Assembly (NCBI RefSeq): GCF_000744885.1
Contig: NZ_JQMV01000003.1
Span: 1,488,001 to 1,552,000 of the forward strand
Length of the DNA stretch: 64,000 nt
Reading direction: 5' to 3'
Source of the DNA: Thermus amyloliquefaciens
GTDB lineage: Bacteria; Deinococcota; Deinococci; Deinococcales; Thermaceae
Below, one piece after another: positions 54,433-62,310 of the stretch; the first letter of the stretch is position 1, and each line of letters begins with the position of its first letter. The notes under the pieces were generated by a model. That model saw nothing but the letters and a program-made list of their open reading frames with translations, did not search any database and was not told the DNA's origin. The position numbers were made by a program, and so were the translations under genes.

Positions 54433-55742
54433 GCGCGCACCCTAAGGATAAGGCCCAAGAGGAAAAGCGTCAACGCCACCCCCACCGCCCAGTCCCCGTA
54501 GCGGACATAGAAGGTGCTTCCTTCCCTCAAGCCATAAGGCGCCAGCAAGTACCCCTCCTGGTGCGGGGGGATCTGGGCCGCCACCCGGCCGTAGGGGTCT
54601 ATGCTGGCGGTGATGCCGTCGTTTCCCACCCTCAGGAGCCAGCGCCCCGTTTCCACCGCCCGCAAGCGCCCTAAGGCAAAGTGCTGTCTGCCCCCAAAGG
54701 AAGGCCCAAACCAGGCATCGTTGGTGAGGAGAACCAGCACCCTAGCCCCCTCCCGGGCCAGGGTGCGGGCCACGGAAGGAAACACGGACTCATAGCAGAT
54801 CATGACCCCGTAGGGGCCGATGGGGGCCAACCGGTCCCCTGGCGTCCGGTCCGAAAGCTCCCCCAGGCCAAAGGCGCGAAAGAAATAGCCGTACACCCCC
54901 CCCAGGACCTCCCGAAAGGGAAAACGCTCCCCAAAGGGCACCAGGCGCACCTTGTCGTAATGACCCAGGACCCTGCCATCCTGGTAAAGGGCCGCCCGGT
55001 TGGGGCCATAGAGGTTTAGGCCCGTGAGGAGGAAACGGCCCGCCAGGAGGTGGTCCAGGCCCCCTGGGATCCCCCAGACCGCCGTCTCTGGCCAGACCAC
55101 CAGCCGGGCCTCGGGATGCCTTTGCAAGCCCTCCCGCGAGAGGCGGAGGTAGACCTCCTCGTCCAGCTCCCCCTGGACCTTGGACAAGGGGTTGATGTTG
55201 CCCTGGACCAGCAGGGCCTTCCCCTCCCCCGTGGCCGGGGGTAGGGGCACCAACCACAGGACTGCCCAGGGAAGAAGAAGCCCATAGCGGCGTTCCCGAA
55301 GGCCCCAGGCCAAAAGGAGGACCAAAAGGGAGAGGAGGTAGACCCCACCCCAAGCGGCCAGCACCCGCCCTGGGGCCTCCACCAGGCTGTAGCCCAAGAA
55401 CCCCCAGGGGAAGGCCAGGTCCCCTTGCTCCGTGAGCCACTCCAGCACCACCCATCCCCCCACCCGGGCCAGGGGCGTGGGGGTAAGGGCGAAGAGGAGA
55501 CCAAAGGAAAGGGCCTTAAAGAGCACCAGGGGAAGAAAGGGCAGAGCCCCCAAGGGGCCGAAGAGCTGGGTAAAGCTCTGGGGAAGCCAGATGAGGTGGA
55601 GGCCCCAAAACCCCAGGCCCATGAGGAAGCCCGTGCGAAAGCCCCCGCGAAGGAGAAAGGCCAGGACCAACGGGGCGAAAAAGCCCAAAGGGAAAGGGGG
55701 CAGGGTGAGGGCGAGGAGGAGGCCCAGGAGGAAGGACCGCAC
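54411..55742 (-). CDS. lnt: apolipoprotein N-acyltransferase
   Basis: 443 residues. Adds the third acyl chain to lipoproteins in the inner membrane. Several N-terminal membrane helices (1-170), a nitrilase-like domain with VVWPETAVWG (Glu), HYDKVRLVPFGE (Lys) and MICYESVFP (Cys) as the catalytic triad, then a final helix. GTG at 55742 is chosen: TATGGT lies exactly 6 nt upstream and the predicted N-terminus (RSFLLGLLLALTL) fits a membrane helix. The last seven codons and the TAG lie within tRNA-Leu. Confidence 0.92.
   Translation of the reverse strand: MRSFLLGLLLALTLPPFPLGFFAPLVLAFLLRGGFRTGFLMGLGFWGLHLIWLPQSFTQLFGPLGALPFLPLVLFKALSFGLLFALTPTPLARVGGWVVLEWLTEQGDLAFPWGFLGYSLVEAPGRVLAAWGGVYLLSLLVLLLAWGLRERRYGLLLPWAVLWLVPLPPATGEGKALLVQGNINPLSKVQGELDEEVYLRLSREGLQRHPEARLVVWPETAVWGIPGGLDHLLAGRFLLTGLNLYGPNRAALYQDGRVLGHYDKVRLVPFGERFPFREVLGGVYGYFFRAFGLGELSDRTPGDRLAPIGPYGVMICYESVFPSVARTLAREGARVLVLLTNDAWFGPSFGGRQHFALGRLRAVETGRWLLRVGNDGITASIDPYGRVAAQIPPHQEGYLLAPYGLREGSTFYVRYGDWAVGVALTLFLLGLILRVRAPGWRNR
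54445..54473 (-). promoter_or_regulatory. tRNA-Leu promoter embedded in lnt
   Basis: On the minus strand TTGACG (54468-54473) and TATCCT (54445-54450) are 17 nt apart. The tRNA 5' end is 12 nt past the -10. It lies inside the codons for the last membrane helix of Lnt. Confidence 0.7.
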
Positions 55743-55812
55743 CCCTTTACCATAAGGGGTGGGCACGGGTTTTTTCACAGGCTTTTCTCCCCTTGCGTGA
55801 GAAAATGGGCCC

Positions 55813-56517
55813 ATGCGCCTAGGGGTCCTTTCCGACATCCACGCCAACCTACCGGCCCTGGAGGCGGCCCTCGAGGCCCTGAGACAAGAGGGGGTGGACG
55901 AGGTGCTGGTCCTGGGGGACCTGGTGGGCTACGGCCCCCACCCCAAGCAGGTCATCGGACGCCTGATGAAGGAAGGGCTTCCCGCCATCGCCGGGGCCTG
56001 GGACCTGCGGATCGCCTACCCCTTGCCGGCCAGCCTGCCCGAAGGGGTGGGCAAGGCCACCTTGGAATGGACCCGGGCCCAGCTCTCGGAAAAAGAACTG
56101 GCTTATCTCCGCTCCTTGCGCCTTTCCCATCGCAAAACCTACGGGGAAAAGCGCCTCGTGGCCTTCCACGGCGCTCCGGGAAACCCCGAGAAGCACCTGG
56201 ACCTCCTGGGCCCCGCCAAGGAACTCCTGCCCCATCTGGAGCGTTACAATGCCGCCACCCTCCTCTTAGGAGGCCGGCACCTCCCCCTTGCCCGGCGGGT
56301 GGGAACGGGCCTTTTGGCGGACCCGGGGAGCGTGGGCCTCAGCCTCAGCGGGGAGCCCGGGGCCGACGCCATGGTCCTGGACACGGAAACCCTAGAGGTC
56401 CGCTTCCTAAAGGTGCCCTACGACCTAGGCCCCCTGATCTTTGACCTCAGGGCCTGGGGCCTCCCCCCGGTCCTGGAAAGGGTCTACCGCACGGGGCGCT
56501 TCCTCAAGGAGGACTAG
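55813..56517 (+). CDS. calcineurin-like metallophosphoesterase with altered metal motifs
   Basis: 234 residues. The first motifs are normal (SDIHANL, Asp8/His10; VLGDLVGYGP, Asp36). However, GNHD is replaced by GAWD (61-64), and the late GHTH is replaced by GGRH (in LLLGGRHLPLARR); the middle AFHGAPG is retained. Metal binding may therefore be weak or changed. Related to YfcE/COG0639 phosphodiesterases. GAAAAT lies 6 nt before the ATG. Its last 93 nt overlap queG on the other strand. Confidence 0.8.
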   Translation: MRLGVLSDIHANLPALEAALEALRQEGVDEVLVLGDLVGYGPHPKQVIGRLMKEGLPAIAGAWDLRIAYPLPASLPEGVGKATLEWTRAQLSEKELAYLRSLRLSHRKTYGEKRLVAFHGAPGNPEKHLDLLGPAKELLPHLERYNAATLLLGGRHLPLARRVGTGLLADPGSVGLSLSGEPGADAMVLDTETLEVRFLKVPYDLGPLIFDLRAWGLPPVLERVYRTGRFLKED

Positions 56518-57573
56518 GGCCTCGGCCCGGATCCCTTCCTCGGGGTCCCTTAGAAACCCCTCCACCCCAAAGCCAGCCCGGTGAAGGGCATGGAGGGCGG
56601 TGCGGCGCACCAGGGGGTGGGGGTCCTTCGCCGCCAGCCCCATGAGGTCCTCCCCCAAACCCAGGTTGCTCAGGACGATGAGGGCGTTCCGGGCCATGCG
56701 GGCCCTTCCTGGGCGGGCGAAGGCGGTATCCCCGAACTTCCGCTGAAAGCCCCTTCCCGAGAGGCGGAAGAACTCCTCCAGGTTGGGATGGGCCAGCTCG
56801 GGCTCCGGCCGAAAACCTGGCCACACCCGGCCAAACCGGTCCCAGGGGCAGACCTCCTGGCAGAGGTCGCACCCCAAAAGCCACTCCCCTATCCCCGGCC
56901 AAACCTCGGGCGGGATGAACCCCTTGTGCTCCACGGTGAGGTAGCCCACGCACACCCGGGCATCCAAGGTGCCGTCCCCCAGCAGGGCCCCCGTGGGACA
57001 GGCGGCCAGGCAACGGGTGCACCGCCCACAGCGGTTGGGGTGCCCAGGGAAAACCTCCACCTCCAAGGAGGTGAGGAGGACGCCAATAAGGGCGTGCACG
57101 CCGAAGGCCGGGGAGAGGAACATCCCGCTTTTCCCAATCCAGCCCACCCCAGTCAGGGCCGCCAGGGTGCGCTCGGGAAGAGGCCCGTGGTCCACGTAAC
57201 CCTTGGCCTCCACCCCCAGGCTTCTCGCCAGGGCCTCCAGGGCCTTCATCTCCTCCCCCAGGAGCAGGTGGTAGTCCCGCACCCAGGCGTACCGGGCCAC
57301 CCGGCCCACCCGGACTCCCCCAGGGGGCACCCCGGGGTCAGGGTAGGCATAGGGGGCGAAGACCACCAGGGCGCTTCGCGCCCAGGGAAAGCGGCGCTCC
57401 GGGTGGAAACGGGCCTCCACCTCCCTTTCCAGGTAGGCCATCCCCCCGTGCCTTCCCTCGGCCAAAAAGCGCCGGAAGCGGCCCTCCGCCTCCTCCGGCA
57501 TGGCGAGGGGCGCCCAGGCGTAAGGAAGCCCCCGCTCCCGAAGGGCTTCCTCTAGAAGCGGGCGGGCCTCCAC
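56425..57573 (-). CDS. queG: epoxyqueuosine reductase
   Basis: 382 residues, a normal length for QueG, which makes the final reduction in queuosine synthesis using cobalamin and two [4Fe-4S] clusters. DUF1730 region (VVFAPYAYPDPG, GVEAKGYVDHGPLPERTLAALTGVG), clusters CGRCTRCLAACPTGAL and CDLCQEVCPWD, then HEAT-like repeats at the C-terminus (DPHPLVRRTALHALHRAG). GTG start with TAAAGT exactly 6 nt upstream. The final 31 codons overlap the phosphoesterase gene in antisense. Confidence 0.93.
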   Translation of the reverse strand: MEARPLLEEALRERGLPYAWAPLAMPEEAEGRFRRFLAEGRHGGMAYLEREVEARFHPERRFPWARSALVVFAPYAYPDPGVPPGGVRVGRVARYAWVRDYHLLLGEEMKALEALARSLGVEAKGYVDHGPLPERTLAALTGVGWIGKSGMFLSPAFGVHALIGVLLTSLEVEVFPGHPNRCGRCTRCLAACPTGALLGDGTLDARVCVGYLTVEHKGFIPPEVWPGIGEWLLGCDLCQEVCPWDRFGRVWPGFRPEPELAHPNLEEFFRLSGRGFQRKFGDTAFARPGRARMARNALIVLSNLGLGEDLMGLAAKDPHPLVRRTALHALHRAGFGVEGFLRDPEEGIRAEALVLLEEAPRAVDPFQDRGEAPGPEVKDQGA

Positions 57574-57622
57574 GGCTTCACTTTAGGGCGAAGGCCCAGG
57601 GGAAGCCGGTATAATCCCCGGC

Positions 57623-58618
57623 ATGGAAGAGCTGAAGATCGCCCTCCTGGGCGGAGGCACCGTGGGAAGCGCCTTCTACGCCCTGGTCCAGGAGCGCCTC
57701 GAGGACTTCCAGGCCCTGGGCTTCTCCCCCCGGTTCCTGGGGGTCTTGGTGCGGGACAAGGGCAAGCCCAGGCCCATCCCCCCCGAGCTCCTTTGCACCC
57801 ACATGGACCTCCTGCAGGCGGACGTGGTGGTGGAGGCCATGGGCGGGGTGGAGGCTCCCCTGGGCTGGGTGCGCCCCGCCCTGGAGGCAGGCATCCCCCT
57901 CATCACCGCCAACAAGGCCCTTTTGGCGGAGGCGTGGGAGGCCTTGCGCCCCTTCGCCGAGGAGGGGCTCATCTACCACGAGGCCAGCGTGATGGCCGGC
58001 ACCCCGGCCCTCTCCTTCCTGGAAACCCTTAGGGGAAGCCGGCTTTTGGAGCTCCACGGGATCCTGAACGGCACCACCCTTTACATCCTTCAGGAGATGG
58101 AAAAGGGGCGGACCTACCGCGAGGCCCTCCTCGAGGCCCAGCGCCTGGGCTACGCCGAGGCGGATCCCACCTTGGACGTGGAGGGCATAGACGCCGCCCA
58201 CAAGCTCACCCTCCTGGCCAGGCTCCTGGTGGACCCCGCCTTCCCCTTCCCCAGGGTGGAGGCCCAGGGCATCACCCGCCTCACCCCCAACCTCCTCCAG
58301 GAGGCCCAGGCCCAAGGGAAGAGGGTGCGCCTGGTGGCCAGCCTCTTTGGGGAAGGAGGGCGGTGGCGGGCTGTGGTGGCTCCCCGGCTTCTGCCCCAGG
58401 ACCACCCCTTGGCCCAAGCCCAGGGCAACATCCTATGGGTGCGGGCAAGGCCCCTGGGCGAGGCCTTCGTGACCGGGCCGGGGGCGGGGGGCGGGGCCAC
58501 AGCCAGCGGCCTATTGGCGGACCTCTTCCGTTTCCTCTCCGGAAGCCTGGGCCACCTGCCGGCCCCGGCCCCCATCCCGCCCTTGGCCGAGGGAACCCCC
58601 TTTCCCGGGGTAGAATGA
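57623..58618 (+). CDS. hom: homoserine dehydrogenase
   Basis: 331 residues. NAD(P)H-dependent reduction of aspartate semialdehyde. Rossmann motif ALLGGGTVGSAFY, then VVVEAMGGVEAP, LITANKALLAE (catalytic Lys), and the HSD signature ILNGTTLYILQEM, GYAEADPTLDVEGIDAAHK. No ACT domain, so it is shorter than the ~430-residue feedback-regulated form. TATAAT lies 7 nt before the ATG. thrC follows after 4 nt. Confidence 0.95.
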   Translation: MEELKIALLGGGTVGSAFYALVQERLEDFQALGFSPRFLGVLVRDKGKPRPIPPELLCTHMDLLQADVVVEAMGGVEAPLGWVRPALEAGIPLITANKALLAEAWEALRPFAEEGLIYHEASVMAGTPALSFLETLRGSRLLELHGILNGTTLYILQEMEKGRTYREALLEAQRLGYAEADPTLDVEGIDAAHKLTLLARLLVDPAFPFPRVEAQGITRLTPNLLQEAQAQGKRVRLVASLFGEGGRWRAVVAPRLLPQDHPLAQAQGNILWVRARPLGEAFVTGPGAGGGATASGLLADLFRFLSGSLGHLPAPAPIPPLAEGTPFPGVE

Positions 58619-58622
58619 TCCC

Positions 58623-59678
58623 ATGAGACTTCCCCTCTTGGAACGCTACCGGGCCCATCTTCCCGTGTCCCTGAACACGCCCGTGATCTCCCTGCTGGAA
58701 GGCTCCACCCCCCTGCTCCCCCTAAAGGGCCCTGAGGAGGCCCGAAGGCGGGGCATACGCCTCTACGCCAAGTTGGAAGGCCTAAACCCCACGGGCAGCT
58801 TCAAGGACCGGGGCATGACCCTGGCGGTGTCCAAGGCGGTGGAGGAGGGGGCCAAGGCGGTAGCGGCCGCCAGCACCGGCAACACCGCCGCCAGCGCCGC
58901 CGCCTACGCCGCCCGGGCGGGGATCCGGGCCCTGGTGATCCTGCCCGCGGGGTACGTGGCCCTGGGGAAGGTGGCCCAAAGCCTGGTGCACGGAGCCCGG
59001 GTCATCCAGATCGAGGGCAACTTTGACCAGGCCCTGGCCCTCACCAAGGCCCTCACCGAGGCCTACCCGGTGGCCCTGGTGAACTCCTTGAACCCCTACC
59101 GCCTGGAAGGCCAGAAGACCCTGGCCTTTGAGGTGGTGGAGGAGCTGGGGGATGCCCCCCACTACCACGCCCTCCCCGTGGGCAACGCCGGCAACATCAC
59201 CGCCCACTGGATGGGGTACAGGGAGTACCACGCCCTGGGCAAGGCGAGCCGCCTCCCCCGGATGCTGGGCTTCCAGGCGGCGGGCGCCGCCCCCTTGGTC
59301 CTGGGCCGGCCCGTGGAGAAGCCGGAAACCCTGGCCACCGCCATTCGCATCGGCAACCCCGCCAGCTGGCAGGGGGCCATCCGGGCCAAGGAGGAGTCCG
59401 GTGGAACGATAGAGGCGGTGACGGACGAGGAGATTCTCGCCGCCTACCGCTACCTGGCCGAGGAGGAGGGCGTCTTCTGCGAACCCGCCTCCGCCGCCGC
59501 CATGGCCGGGGTGTGGAAGCTCTTGCGGGAGGACCGGCTGGATCCGGGAAGCACCGTGGTCCTCACCCTCACGGGCCACGGCCTCAAGGACCCGGCCACC
59601 GCGGAGAAGGTGGCGGGGCTCCTGCCCCCGGTGCCGGCGACCCTCGAGGCGGTGGCCCAGGCCGCGGGGCTGGTGTGA
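58623..59678 (+). CDS. thrC: threonine synthase
   Basis: 351 residues. PLP enzyme making threonine from O-phosphohomoserine. Lys61 in NPTGSFKDRGM binds PLP; AAASTGNTAASAAAYAARAG and PVGNAGNITAHW are the phosphate and PLP-binding loops. TAGAAT, formed by the last codons of hom, lies 6 nt before the ATG and may give an extra leaderless transcript. It matches the T. thermophilus enzyme type. Confidence 0.96.
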   Translation: MRLPLLERYRAHLPVSLNTPVISLLEGSTPLLPLKGPEEARRRGIRLYAKLEGLNPTGSFKDRGMTLAVSKAVEEGAKAVAAASTGNTAASAAAYAARAGIRALVILPAGYVALGKVAQSLVHGARVIQIEGNFDQALALTKALTEAYPVALVNSLNPYRLEGQKTLAFEVVEELGDAPHYHALPVGNAGNITAHWMGYREYHALGKASRLPRMLGFQAAGAAPLVLGRPVEKPETLATAIRIGNPASWQGAIRAKEESGGTIEAVTDEEILAAYRYLAEEEGVFCEPASAAAMAGVWKLLREDRLDPGSTVVLTLTGHGLKDPATAEKVAGLLPPVPATLEAVAQAAGLV

Positions 59679-59690
59679 TAAGCTTGGGCC

Positions 59691-60005
59691 ATGTCCGAGG
59701 CGAAAAACACCCCCAGGAAGCCCAAGGAACCCTTCCCCGGGGCCTACTACCTGGCCGGGGCCATCACCCTCACCCTCATGCTCTTCTTCCTGATCCTCGG
59801 GGCTACCCTTCCGGCGGGGGTGGCGGGGTTCCTGGTGGCCTTCGTCCTGGGCCTTACCGTCAACCCCAAGTACGTCCCCTTCTTCCTCGTGGCGGGGGTC
59901 TTCTCCGCGGCCATGGGCTTTTTGGGGCAGGAGCCCCAGGTGGCCTGGGGCGGGGTGGCCCTGGCCCTTTCCCAGGTGCTGGTCAAACGCCTCAACTGGA
60001 CCTAA
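59691..60005 (+). CDS. small membrane protein of unknown function
   Basis: 104 residues. A basic N-terminus (KNTPRKPKEPFPG) is followed by three hydrophobic segments (about 18-42, 43-58 and 60-80). Not recognised. TAAGCT is 6 nt before the ATG. The TAA stop overlaps the next ATG by one base, so the two membrane proteins are coupled and may act together. Confidence 0.7.
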   Translation: MSEAKNTPRKPKEPFPGAYYLAGAITLTLMLFFLILGATLPAGVAGFLVAFVLGLTVNPKYVPFFLVAGVFSAAMGFLGQEPQVAWGGVALALSQVLVKRLNWT

Positions 60006-60301
60006 TGAACCCTAACCGCCTATCCCAAAGCCTGGCCCTCCTGGGCGTGGCCGCCTACGCCTACTTCCTCTTCCTCCGCCCCACCCAGGAGGGCATGGCC
60101 CTGGCGGTGGGCCTCTTCGTGGGCACCATGGGCGTGGCCTATGGGGAGAAGCCCTTTCCCGTGCCCTTCTTCCTGGGCCTTTACGCCCTGCTCTTCCTCC
60201 TGCAGCTCCTCTTTGGCCACCCCCTCCCCTTCCTGGCCGGGGGGGCTTTGGGGGTGGGCCTCCCCTATCTGGCCTACCGCCTGCGAAAACCCGCCAAGTA
60301 G
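60005..60301 (+). CDS. small membrane protein of unknown function
   Basis: 98 residues with about four hydrophobic segments (SLALLGVAAYAYFLFL, GMALAVGLFVGTMGVAYG, PVPFFLGLYALLFLLQLLFG, LAGGALGVGLPYLAYRL) and a basic end. Not recognised. Its last 28 nt overlap the end of a convergent membrane-protein gene. Confidence 0.7.
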   Translation: MNPNRLSQSLALLGVAAYAYFLFLRPTQEGMALAVGLFVGTMGVAYGEKPFPVPFFLGLYALLFLLQLLFGHPLPFLAGGALGVGLPYLAYRLRKPAK

Positions 60302-60612
60302 AGGAGGGCCCCCAGAAGCATCCCCTCCCCCAGGGCGGGCAGGTAGAGGAGGAGCTCCCGCACGTCCAGGCGCAGGTGGAGCAGGAGGGGCCAAGGGAGA
60401 AGGGTCCAGGCCAAGCCCGGCTGCCCGTAACCCGCCGCCAGGAAAACCCCGGCCCCAAGCCCTCTCAGGTAGGCCAGCCACCCCGAGCCCAGCTCGTTTT
60501 CGTACACGAACCAGATCAGGTTGAGCCAGACCCCCAGCGCCCAAAGGGGCAGGCGGTGCTGCCAGCGGAAGGCCAGGAAGAGGAGGAGGACGAACCCCAA
60601 GACCTCAAGCAC
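60274..60612 (-). CDS. small membrane protein of unknown function
   Basis: 112 residues with about four membrane segments (VLGFVLLLFLAFRW, LWALGVWLNLIWFVY, YLRGLGAGVFLAAGY, GMLLGALLYLAGF). GTG at 60612 overlaps the upstream stop by 8 nt (GTGCTTGA) with GGGAGGTG before it; the open frame extends to 60684 without support. Coupled to the 2-phosphoglycerate-kinase-like gene. Function unknown. Confidence 0.7.
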   Translation of the reverse strand: MLEVLGFVLLLFLAFRWQHRLPLWALGVWLNLIWFVYENELGSGWLAYLRGLGAGVFLAAGYGQPGLAWTLLPWPLLLHLRLDVRELLLYLPALGEGMLLGALLYLAGFRRR

Positions 60613-62038
60613 GGGCCACCTCCCGGGAGCCATGGGCCTCCAGGTAGGCCACCAGGACCTCCAAGGCCTTCTCCACCGCCTCATCCAGGTCCTCGCCCGG
60701 GATCACGGGAACCCCCTCCTCCTGGGCCCAACGGAGGAGGTGTTCCTGGATAAGGCGGATCTCGGAGAAATGGGTGAGGTACTTCTCCCCAGGCCGGGCA
60801 TGGGCCGTTTCCTGGTCCCTAAGGAGGAACCGGTCCCGGTGGAGCTTCTCGTCCTGAAGCGCCACCAGCATGGGAACCGTGAGCACCCTGTCCCGGTAAG
60901 GGTGGTCCAGGTAGCGGGGAACCACATGAACCCCCTCCAGCACGATGGAGGTCCCCTCGAGGGCGCTCCGTTCCTGGATGGCCCTAAGGCCCACCGCCAC
61001 CCGGGCCACCTGGTCCAGGAAGCCCCGCATCACCCGCTCCTCGTGGCTTTCCTCCCCGCCCAGGTCTGGCAAAAGGGCCTTCCAGGCCTCAAAGGTGGAG
61101 AGGTGGAGGGTGGGAAGAAGGTCCCGGGAAAGGGAGGCCCGGAACACCTCCCGCACGGCGTCCGAGGGAACGATGTGGGTGATGCCCAGGCGGTAGGCCA
61201 AGGCCGAGGCCAGGACACTCTTCCCCACCCCGGTCACCCCACCGATGAGGATGTGCACCGGGCGGGCGCTTCGCCTCAGGCTCCGAAGGAGGAGGTACCG
61301 CCTGGCCACCTCCTCCCCCGCCTCCTTGAGAAGCGCCTGGTACACCCTTTCCCGAAGCTCATTCCGCCGGATCACCCTGCGCCCCTCCTGGCGCAGGGCC
61401 TTTTCCATCTCCCGGGCCAGCCGGTACGCCCCTTCGGGGGAAAAGCCGATGCCCATCAGGGACTGGGCCAGGATGCCCTTGGAAAAGGGCATGCGGGGCT
61501 CACCGCTTTCTTCCTCCACGAAAAGCTCCCCGGCAAAGGCCTGGCGCTGGAGGTAGCGCCTTTTGGCCCCCTTCCCCAGGGCCCGGCCCACCACCTGGGC
61601 CACCACCTCCTCCAGGCGTCGGGCGGAAATCTGCTTGACGCCCTCCTGCCTGAGATGCCCCTCCACCGCCTTGGCCAGCTCGTGGGCCTCCTTGAGGGAA
61701 AAGCCCGCGTCCTCGAGGCTTCTCGCCAAGAGGCCCTTGGAGAAGGGGCGGCGCCTTTTCCCCTCCAGGACCAGGATCTCCTCAAAGGGAAGGGTCTGCC
61801 TGGCAAGCCTCCCCGCCGCCTCCTCCCCCAGGGCCCGGGCTACCTCCTCCAGGAAGACCTTGCGCAGGACCCCCGGGGCCACGGCCGAAGCCCCCTCCGC
61901 CTTCAAACGCTCCTCCACGGTATGGGCCACGGCCTGGGCGGCCTCCAGGGGCACCCCCAAGGGCAGGAGGGCCTCCACCAAGAGGCCCTTGGAAAGGGGC
62001 CACCTTCCTCTGCGTAGGCGAACGAAAACCTCAGCCAC
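60605..62038 (-). CDS. 2-phosphoglycerate kinase-like protein with three ATP-cone repeats
   Basis: 477 residues. Three successive ATP-cone-like units (about 2-80, 87-165 and 171-250), each opening with a (P-L/F)SKG(L/I)L motif, are followed by a P-loop kinase domain (GGVTGVGKSVLASALAYRLGI from about 266; VPSDAVREVFRASLS; IVLEGVHVVPRYL). This matches COG2074, the 2-phosphoglycerate kinase of methanogens that feeds cyclic 2,3-diphosphoglycerate. Those enzymes carry a single cone as far as I know. The Thermus role is unknown. GTG start; TATGAT is 8 nt upstream. Confidence 0.8.
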   Translation of the reverse strand: MAEVFVRLRRGRWPLSKGLLVEALLPLGVPLEAAQAVAHTVEERLKAEGASAVAPGVLRKVFLEEVARALGEEAAGRLARQTLPFEEILVLEGKRRRPFSKGLLARSLEDAGFSLKEAHELAKAVEGHLRQEGVKQISARRLEEVVAQVVGRALGKGAKRRYLQRQAFAGELFVEEESGEPRMPFSKGILAQSLMGIGFSPEGAYRLAREMEKALRQEGRRVIRRNELRERVYQALLKEAGEEVARRYLLLRSLRRSARPVHILIGGVTGVGKSVLASALAYRLGITHIVPSDAVREVFRASLSRDLLPTLHLSTFEAWKALLPDLGGEESHEERVMRGFLDQVARVAVGLRAIQERSALEGTSIVLEGVHVVPRYLDHPYRDRVLTVPMLVALQDEKLHRDRFLLRDQETAHARPGEKYLTHFSEIRLIQEHLLRWAQEEGVPVIPGEDLDEAVEKALEVLVAYLEAHGSREVARA

Positions 62039-62079
62039 TCTCTGGCATCATAGCACTTTACCCATGGGCAAGGGCTTTC

Positions 62080-62109
62080 TTGACAGGGGTTTTCCCCGCG
62101 TGTTACCAT
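62080..62109 (+). promoter_or_regulatory. promoter of the tRNA-Cys/tRNA-Val operon
   Basis: TTGACA (62080-62085) and TACCAT (62104-62109) with an 18-nt spacer; the first tRNA begins 12 nt after the -10. Confidence 0.7.
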
Positions 62110-62121
62110 ACCTTACGGCTT

Positions 62122-62196
<75 letters not shown>

Positions 62197-62202
62197 GAAC
62201 GT

Positions 62203-62279
62203 GGGCGCGTAGCTCAGGTGGCCAGAGCACTACCTTGACACGGTAGGGGTCGGTGGTTCAAGTCCACTCGCGCCCACCA
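62203..62279 (+). tRNA. tRNA-Val (anticodon GAC)
   Basis: 77 nt. Acceptor GGGCGCG/CGCGCCC, discriminator A, encoded CCA at 62277-62279. Anticodon loop TTGACAC on CTACC/GGTAG; T-loop GTTCAAGTC. Six nt from tRNA-Cys, so co-transcribed. Confidence 0.97.
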
Positions 62280-62283
62280 AGAA

Positions 62284-62308
62284 CCCCCGGGGCTGGCCCC
62301 GGGGGTTT
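62284..62308. terminator. bidirectional terminator between tRNA-Val and ttuA
   Basis: CCCCCGGGG (62284-62292) and CCCCGGGGG (62297-62305) form a 9-bp stem with a CTGG loop, followed by TTT on the plus strand and TTCTT on the minus strand. It serves the tRNA pair and, from the other side, ttuA. Confidence 0.8.
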
Positions 62309-62310
62309 CC

